Position numbers and translations under genes: made by a program. 64,000 nt of DNA from Stappia sp. WLB 29. Its GTDB lineage: Bacteria > Pseudomonadota > Alphaproteobacteria > Rhizobiales > Stappiaceae. The notes beneath the pieces were generated by a model, which saw only the letters and a list, made by a program, of their open reading frames with translations, was not told where the DNA came from and ran no database searches. Of this stretch, positions 57,946-64,000 are shown piece by piece (positions within the stretch are counted from its first letter, which is position 1; every line of letters begins with the position of its first letter). The stretch spans positions 186,001 through 250,000 of the forward strand of contig NZ_JALBGD010000004.1 in assembly GCF_023507705.1 (NCBI RefSeq), given 5' to 3'.

Positions 57946-60171
57946 GTGAGCGATCTGTTTGGCAATAGCGGCGAGGTGCAGCCGGCGACGGTCGCCAGGG
58001 TTCTGCTGCCGGTCGCCATCGGTACGGCCTACAGCTACCGCGTGCCCGCCGGGATGAGCGTGCAGCCCGGATCCATCGTCCGCGTGCCGCTCGGCCCGCG
58101 CGAGGTGGTGGGGGCCGTGTGGTCGCTGGAGCCGGAAGGCGGCCAAGCTGCCGGCACTGTCGCTCCGTCCCGCCTCAAGAACATCCTGCATGTCTACGGG
58201 GACGCTCCGCCGCTCGACGAGGAACTGCGCACGCTGGTCGACTGGGTGGCGAACTGGACGCTTGCCGCGCCCGGAATGGTGTTGCGCATGGTCCTGCGCT
58301 CTGAAGAGGCTCTGGAGAGCGAGCCGCCGCTCGCCGGTGTCCGCCTGTCGTCCTCAGGTACGCGGCCCGAACGCATGACCCCGGCGCGCCAGCGGGTGCT
58401 GGAGGTCCTGCAGGACGGCACCGGCTTCACCCGCAGCGGTCTTGCTCATGCGGCCGGCGTCAGTTCCTCCGTGGTCGACGGACTGCTCGCCCATGGCACG
58501 CTGGAAAGCGTCGAGCTGCCGGCCGTCCCGCCGCCGCCGCGGCCCGATCCCGACTGGTCGCCGCCGCAGTTGACCCCGGCGCAGGCGCGCGCCGCGACGG
58601 AGCTGGTCGGTGCCGTGGGGCAGGGGTTCCGCACCTTCCTGATCGACGGCGTGACCGGATCGGGCAAGACGGAGGTCTATTTCGAGGCGGTGGCGGAGGC
58701 GCTGCGCCAAGGGCGCCAGGCGCTGGTCCTCATCCCCGAAATCGCCCTCACCAGCGCTTTCCTCCAGCGGTTCGAGCGCCGGTTCGCTGTGCTGCCGGCC
58801 GAGTGGCACTCGGAGATCGCGACCCGCCAGCGTGCGCGGGTCTGGCGCGGGGTCGCCAGCGGCGATGTGCGTGTGGTGGTGGGCGCCCGTTCGGCGCTGT
58901 TCCTGCCGTTCCGAGAGCTCGGCCTCGTCGTCGTCGACGAGGAGCATGACGGCGCCTACAAGCAGGACGACCGGGTGCCCTACAACGCCCGCGACATGGC
59001 GGTCGTACGCGGTCACATCTCGCGCTTTCCCGTCGTCCTCGCTTCGGCGACCCCGTCGGTGGAAAGCCGGGTCAATGTCGACCAGGGCCGCTATGTCCGG
59101 CTGGAACTGCCCGAGCGTGCCACCGGCGCGCCGATGCCTGAGATTTCCATTATCGATATGCGCCGGGACGGTCCGGAGCGCGGACAGTGGCTGGCGCCGA
59201 CGCTGCGTCACGCGATCGGCGAGACGCTCGCAGGGGGCGGACAGGCGTTGCTGTTCTTGAACCGCCGCGGCTATGCGCCGCTGACCCTGTGCCGCTCCTG
59301 CGGCCATCGCTTCCAGTGCCCCAACTGCTCCACATGGCTGGTCGAGCATCGCTTCCGCGGCCGGTTGTCCTGCCACCATTGCGGCCATGAGGAGCCGAGC
59401 CCCGACCATTGCCCGGCCTGCGGCGACACCCAGTCGCTGGTCGCCTGCGGCCCCGGCGTCGAGCGGATCGCGGAAGAGGCCGCCGACCTCTTTCCCCAGT
59501 CGCGGGTGCTGGTCCTGTCGTCGGACCTGCAAGGCGGCCCCGACCGCCTGCGCCGGGAAATGCGGATCATCGAGGAAGGCGGCGCCGACATCGTCGTCGG
59601 CACCCAACTCGTCGCCAAGGGGCACAACTTCCCGCTCATGCGTCTCGTCGGGGTGGTCGATGCCGATCTCGGCCTTGCCAACGGCGACCCGCGCGCGGCG
59701 GAGCGGACCTTCCAGCTTCTGGCGCAGGTGACGGGCCGCGCCGGGCGTATCGGCGGCGGCGGGCGCGGCCTGCTGCAGACCTACGCGCCCGAGCATCCGG
59801 TCATCCGGGCGCTTGCCTCGGGCGACAGCACCGCGTTCTACGAGGCGGAGATCGCCGCACGCAAGGCCGCCGGCCTGCCGCCGTTCGGCCGCCTCGCGGC
59901 GCTGATCGTCTCGGCGCCCGACAGGGCGAGGGCGCAGGACTACGCCCGGCAGGTGGCGCGGCTGTCGCCAGCGAGCCCCGGCCTCACGGTTCTCGGTCCG
60001 GCGGAGGCAGCGCTGGCGCTGGTGCGCGGCCGCTACCGATTCCGTCTGCTGGCGATGGCGCCGCGCAATGTCGACCTTCAGGCGCTCATGCGGTCCTGGA
60101 TCGCACGCCTGCCCAAGCCCACGGGCGGCGTTCGCCTGCAGGTGGATATCGATCCCCAGAGCTTCTTCTGA
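57946..60171 (+). CDS. priA: Primosomal protein N' (replication restart helicase PriA)
   Basis: PriA recognises stalled forks and reloads the replisome. The 741 residues contain an N-terminal 3'-DNA-binding domain (VARVLLPVAIGTAYSYRVP), Walker A DGVTGSGKTEVYFEAV (about 233-245), DEEH at about 331-334 (VVVDEEHDGAYKQDD), and a zinc module of eight Cys between about 448 and 492 (CRSCGHRFQCPNC then CHHCGHEEPSPDHCPAC), then the helicase C motif VTGRAGRIGGGG. The GTG at 57946 has GAGGA upstream; an ATG at 57847 would add 33 residues with no family match. The frame opens far upstream over fsa, but that part is a shadow. Confidence 0.94.
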   Translation: MSDLFGNSGEVQPATVARVLLPVAIGTAYSYRVPAGMSVQPGSIVRVPLGPREVVGAVWSLEPEGGQAAGTVAPSRLKNILHVYGDAPPLDEELRTLVDWVANWTLAAPGMVLRMVLRSEEALESEPPLAGVRLSSSGTRPERMTPARQRVLEVLQDGTGFTRSGLAHAAGVSSSVVDGLLAHGTLESVELPAVPPPPRPDPDWSPPQLTPAQARAATELVGAVGQGFRTFLIDGVTGSGKTEVYFEAVAEALRQGRQALVLIPEIALTSAFLQRFERRFAVLPAEWHSEIATRQRARVWRGVASGDVRVVVGARSALFLPFRELGLVVVDEEHDGAYKQDDRVPYNARDMAVVRGHISRFPVVLASATPSVESRVNVDQGRYVRLELPERATGAPMPEISIIDMRRDGPERGQWLAPTLRHAIGETLAGGGQALLFLNRRGYAPLTLCRSCGHRFQCPNCSTWLVEHRFRGRLSCHHCGHEEPSPDHCPACGDTQSLVACGPGVERIAEEAADLFPQSRVLVLSSDLQGGPDRLRREMRIIEEGGADIVVGTQLVAKGHNFPLMRLVGVVDADLGLANGDPRAAERTFQLLAQVTGRAGRIGGGGRGLLQTYAPEHPVIRALASGDSTAFYEAEIAARKAAGLPPFGRLAALIVSAPDRARAQDYARQVARLSPASPGLTVLGPAEAALALVRGRYRFRLLAMAPRNVDLQALMRSWIARLPKPTGGVRLQVDIDPQSFF

Positions 60172-60202
60172 GCAGGGTGAAGACCGCCGCAAGGAGACAT
60201 TT

Positions 60203-60233
60203 GCGGGCCGATCAGGCCCGCTTCGACCTTTTT
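60203..60233 (+). terminator. Terminator after priA
   Basis: GCGGGCC pairs with GGCCCGC over GATCA and is followed, after TTCGACC, by TTTTT. The 195 bases left before atpH must hold the ATP-synthase promoter but show no clear consensus. Confidence 0.7.
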
Positions 60234-60428
60234 CGGGCCGAATTGCGGCATTTGGACCCCGTGGCGATGTTGCCCCGCCTTGAAGCCTGTGCTAATCGAA
60301 GCGCGGCTTTCCGGGGCACATGCGACCAAGCGCACTCCGGTGCCGAAGAAAGTTCAGATTTTCCAAAGCCTTGCGATCAGCCCAGCTGGGCGCATCGGCT
60401 CAAACCTGCCTAAGAGAGCACGGACCCT

Positions 60429-60989
60429 GTGACCGACAACGTATCTCTCATTTCAGGTGTGGCGCACCGTTACGCAACGGCACTGCTCGACTTGTCAGAG
60501 GAGCAGGGCTCCGTGGCGGACGTCGAGAAGGCGCTGGAAGCGTTCGACAAGCTGCTCCAGGACAGCGCAGACCTGCGCCGCCTCGTGGAAAGCCCGGTGT
60601 TTTCCGCCGATGAACAGCTCAAGGCCCTGACGGCGGTTCTGAACAAGGCCGGCGTTACGGGGCTGGCCGCCAACTTCCTGAAGCTCGCCGCAAAGAATCG
60701 GCGTCTCTTTGCCGTTCCGGGCATGATCGCCGCGTTCCGCGCGGATCTTGCCCGTCGCCGCGGCGAAGTGCCGGCCGATGTCGTCTCCGCGGCGCCGCTG
60801 TCGGATGCGCAGCTCTCCGCCCTCGCCGACGCGCTCAATGCGACGACCGGCAAGAAGGTGGTGATTTCGTCGAAGGTCGATCCTTCTCTGATCGGTGGCC
60901 TGGTGGTCAAGGTCGGCAGCCGGATGATCGACACTTCGCTCAAGACAAAACTCAACTCCCTCAAGTTCGCGATGAAAGAGGTCGGCTGA
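60429..60989 (+). CDS. atpH: ATP synthase F1 subunit delta
   Basis: Delta joins the F1 head to the b-subunit stator. The 186 residues have the six-helix N-terminal domain beginning [19 protein letters not shown] and the C-terminal [25 protein letters not shown] signature (split: [24 protein letters not shown]). Translation starts at GTG with AAGAGAG upstream. It overlaps atpA by one base. Confidence 0.97.
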   Translation: MTDNVSLISGVAHRYATALLDLSEEQGSVADVEKALEAFDKLLQDSADLRRLVESPVFSADEQLKALTAVLNKAGVTGLAANFLKLAAKNRRLFAVPGMIAAFRADLARRRGEVPADVVSAAPLSDAQLSALADALNATTGKKVVISSKVDPSLIGGLVVKVGSRMIDTSLKTKLNSLKFAMKEVG

Positions 60990-62518
60990 TGGATATTCGG
61001 GCAGCGGAAATCTCCGCCATCCTCAAGGACCAGATCAAGAACTTCGGCCAGGAAGCCGAAGTTACCGAAGTCGGTCAGGTTCTTTCGGTAGGTGACGGTA
61101 TCGCGCGCGTCTATGGCCTCGACAAGGTCCAGGCGGGCGAGATGGTCGAGTTCCCCGGCGGTATCCGGGGCATGGCGCTGAACCTCGAGACCGACAATGT
61201 CGGCGTCGTGCTCTTCGGCTCCGACCGTGACATCAAGGAAGGCGACACGGTCAAGCGGACCGGCGCCATCGTCGAGATCCCGGTCGGCAAGGGCCTGCTC
61301 GGCCGCGTCGTCGACCCGCTCGGCAACCCGCTCGACGGCAAGGGCCCGATCGAGGGTTCCGAGATGCGCCGCGTCGACGTCAAGGCGCCGGGCATCCTGC
61401 CGCGCAAGGGCGTCCACGAGCCGATGTCGACGGGCCTGAAGGCCATCGACGCCCTGATCCCGGTCGGTCGCGGCCAGCGCGAGCTGGTCATCGGCGACCG
61501 TCAGACCGGCAAGACGGCGATCATTCTGGACACGTTCCTGAACCAGAAGCCGATGCACGCGACGGACAATGAGGGCGAGAAGCTCTATTGCATCTATGTC
61601 GCCGTCGGCCAGAAGCGTTCGACCGTTGCCCAGTTCGTCAAGCAGCTCGAGGAATCGGGCGCTCTCGAGTACTCGGTGATCGTTGCCGCAACGGCTTCCG
61701 ATCCGGCGCCGCTGCAGTTCCTGGCGCCGTTCTCCGGCACCGCCATCGGCGAGTTCTTCCGCGACAACGGGATGCACGCGGTTATCGGTTACGACGATCT
61801 GACCAAGCAGGCCGTGGCCTATCGCCAGATGTCCCTGCTGCTCCGTCGTCCGCCGGGACGTGAAGCCTTCCCGGGCGACGTGTTCTATCTCCACTCTCGC
61901 CTGCTTGAGCGTTCGGCCAAGCTCAACGAGGCCAACGGCTCCGGTTCGCTCACTGCCCTTCCGGTCATCGAGACCCAGGGCAACGACGTGTCGGCCTTCA
62001 TTCCGACCAACGTGATCTCGATCACCGACGGCCAGATCTTCCTCGAGACGGATCTGTTCTTCCAGGGCATCCGCCCGGCGGTGAACGTCGGTCTGTCGGT
62101 GTCGCGCGTGGGCTCCTCGGCCCAGATCAAGGCGATGAAGCAGGTTGCCGGCAAGATCAAGGGCGAGCTCGCCCAGTATCGCGAGATGGCGGCTTTCGCC
62201 CAGTTCGGTTCGGATCTCGATGCCACCACCCAGCGCCTGCTGAACCGTGGTGCGCGCCTGACCGAGCTTCTCAAGCAGGGCCAGTTCCAGCCGCTGAAGA
62301 CCCAGGAGCAGGTCGCCGTCATCTATGCCGGCGTCAACGGCTACCTGGACAAGCTGCCGGTCAACAAGGTCAGGGACTTTGAAGAGGGCCTGCTTCTGAA
62401 TCTGCGCGGCGAACATGCGGATCTCCTGGACGGCATCTGGGAGAAGAAGGCGCTCGACGCTGACCTTGAGGCTCGCCTCAAGGCGGCCATCGAGGCTTTC
62501 GCCAAGAACTTCGCCTGA
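60989..62518 (+). CDS. atpA: ATP synthase F1 subunit alpha
   Basis: Alpha alternates with beta in the F1 hexamer and binds regulatory nucleotide. The 509 residues begin [20 protein letters not shown], with Walker [11 protein letters not shown] at 169-178, the segment [16 protein letters not shown]-like [15 protein letters not shown], and the family signature [17 protein letters not shown]. The C-terminal helix reads FAKNFA. It starts at the atpH stop and is followed by atpG after 33 bases. Confidence 0.98.
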   Translation: MDIRAAEISAILKDQIKNFGQEAEVTEVGQVLSVGDGIARVYGLDKVQAGEMVEFPGGIRGMALNLETDNVGVVLFGSDRDIKEGDTVKRTGAIVEIPVGKGLLGRVVDPLGNPLDGKGPIEGSEMRRVDVKAPGILPRKGVHEPMSTGLKAIDALIPVGRGQRELVIGDRQTGKTAIILDTFLNQKPMHATDNEGEKLYCIYVAVGQKRSTVAQFVKQLEESGALEYSVIVAATASDPAPLQFLAPFSGTAIGEFFRDNGMHAVIGYDDLTKQAVAYRQMSLLLRRPPGREAFPGDVFYLHSRLLERSAKLNEANGSGSLTALPVIETQGNDVSAFIPTNVISITDGQIFLETDLFFQGIRPAVNVGLSVSRVGSSAQIKAMKQVAGKIKGELAQYREMAAFAQFGSDLDATTQRLLNRGARLTELLKQGQFQPLKTQEQVAVIYAGVNGYLDKLPVNKVRDFEEGLLLNLRGEHADLLDGIWEKKALDADLEARLKAAIEAFAKNFA

Positions 62519-62551
62519 CGCGACTGACGGCATCCAGGACAAGGGGCGGCC

Positions 62552-63430
62552 ATGCCGAGCCTGAAGGACTTACGAAACCGGATCGCCTCCGTTAAGGCGA
62601 CGCAGAAGATCACCAAGGCCATGCAGATGGTGGCCGCGGCGAAGCTGCGCCGCGCCCAGGAGGCGGCCGAGGCCGCGCGGCCCTATGCGGAACGCATGGA
62701 GGCCGTCCTCGCCAACCTCGCCAGTGCCTTCGAGGGCCGGGACGATGCTCCGCGCCTCCTCGCCGGCACCGGCAAGGATGACGTGCACCTCCTGCTGGTC
62801 GCGACCGCGGAGCGCGGCCTGTGCGGCGGCTTCAACTCGTCGATCGCCAAGCTGGCGCGCGAGCGTGCGAAGTCGCTGCTCGCGCAGGGCAAGACGGTCA
62901 AGATCGTCTGCGTCGGCAAGAAGGGCTTCGACTCCCTGAAGCGTGATCTCGGCTCGCACGTCGTCAAGACGATCGAGCTGCGGCATGTCAAGCGCGTCGG
63001 GTTCGAGAATGCCGAGGAGATCGGCACTCTGGTCCGCGAGATGTTCGACGCGGGCGAGTTCGACGTCTGCACCCTGTTCTATGCGCGGTTCCAGTCGGTG
63101 ATCAGCCAGATCCCGACCGCCCAGCAGCTCATTCCGGCGACCTTCGGCGAGGCGGCGAAGGTCGCTCAGACCGACGCGGTCTACGAGTACGAGCCGGACG
63201 AGGGCGAGATCCTGGCGGATCTGCTGCCGCGCAACATTTCGGTGCAGATCTTCCGCGGGCTTCTGGAAAATGCGGCGTCCGAGCAAGGTGCGCGCATGTC
63301 CGCGATGGACAACGCCACGCGCAACGCCGGTGACATGATCAACAAGCTGACGCTCAACTACAACCGTCAGCGGCAGGCTCAGATCACCAAGGAGCTGATC
63401 GAAATCATTTCGGGCGCCGAGGCGCTCTGA
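62552..63430 (+). CDS. atpG: ATP synthase F1 subunit gamma
   Basis: Gamma is the rotor shaft within F1. The 292 residues begin [20 protein letters not shown] and end [20 protein letters not shown] with [11 protein letters not shown], the conserved terminal coiled-coil helices. [14 protein letters not shown] in the Rossmann-like middle is also typical. atpD starts 24 bases later. Confidence 0.97.
   Translation: MPSLKDLRNRIASVKATQKITKAMQMVAAAKLRRAQEAAEAARPYAERMEAVLANLASAFEGRDDAPRLLAGTGKDDVHLLLVATAERGLCGGFNSSIAKLARERAKSLLAQGKTVKIVCVGKKGFDSLKRDLGSHVVKTIELRHVKRVGFENAEEIGTLVREMFDAGEFDVCTLFYARFQSVISQIPTAQQLIPATFGEAAKVAQTDAVYEYEPDEGEILADLLPRNISVQIFRGLLENAASEQGARMSAMDNATRNAGDMINKLTLNYNRQRQAQITKELIEIISGAEAL

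Positions 63431-64000
<570 letters not shown>

Overview
The window is a GC-rich chromosomal segment of an alphaproteobacterium. The gene families and gene order (infB-rbfA-truB-rpsO-pnp; dnaX-ybaB-recR beside the SRP RNA; sdhCDAB, mdh, sucCDAB and lpd in one block; atpHAGD after priA; tandem yejA genes before yejBEF) fit Hyphomicrobiales (Rhizobiales), perhaps a Stappia/Labrenzia-like marine lineage. That placement is an inference from gene content. Nearly all of the window is core chromosome. I see no insertion sequence, prophage, CRISPR array, tRNA or rRNA.

Layout. 1-4842: translation and RNA-decay genes (end of infB, rbfA, truB, rpsO, pnp), with a long hairpin leader in front of pnp. 4939-8834 (minus): a two-gene overlapping operon encoding a LuxP-type periplasmic autoinducer-2 receptor and a membrane GGDEF-EAL protein. 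This is the most unusual module of the window. 9110-10582: dapB and gpmA. 10680-13391 (minus): kdsB, pheA and an adenosine-kinase-like PfkB kinase. 13596-16057: a membrane-anchored cytochrome c with a long Ala/Pro/Glu tail, then a CHASE-GGDEF diguanylate cyclase. 16233-24122: a five-gene peptide ABC importer of the YejA1A2BEF type. 24247-29200: a small AT-rich secreted protein, then (minus) a lytic transglycosylase, recR, ybaB, dnaX and the 4.5S SRP RNA. 29252-33838: an acyl-CoA synthetase (minus), then HIT, NudC, a histidine-phosphatase-like protein and an EI24 membrane protein.

34043-55075 is a TCA-cycle block: sdhC, sdhD, sdhA, an FkbM methyltransferase, sdhB, a set of small accessory genes (MAPEG, two AhpD-like proteins, a phosphatase-fold protein, GNAT, an Omp19-like lipoprotein, zapE), then mdh, sucC, sucD, sucA, sucB, three unrelated genes and lpd. 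Together these encode succinate dehydrogenase, malate dehydrogenase, succinyl-CoA ligase and all three components of 2-oxoglutarate dehydrogenase. sdhC and mdh share a TTTACGTAA palindrome just upstream, which suggests a common regulator.

55198-60171 holds two small secreted proteins, xerC and a fructose-6-phosphate aldolase/transaldolase (all minus), then priA. The window ends inside the F1 ATP synthase operon (atpH, atpA, atpG, atpD cut by the right edge).

The lead candidate for an undescribed system is the LuxP/GGDEF-EAL pair. The receptor keeps every ligand-contact residue of Vibrio LuxP that I can recall, but its membrane partner carries a c-di-GMP output instead of the LuxQ histidine kinase.
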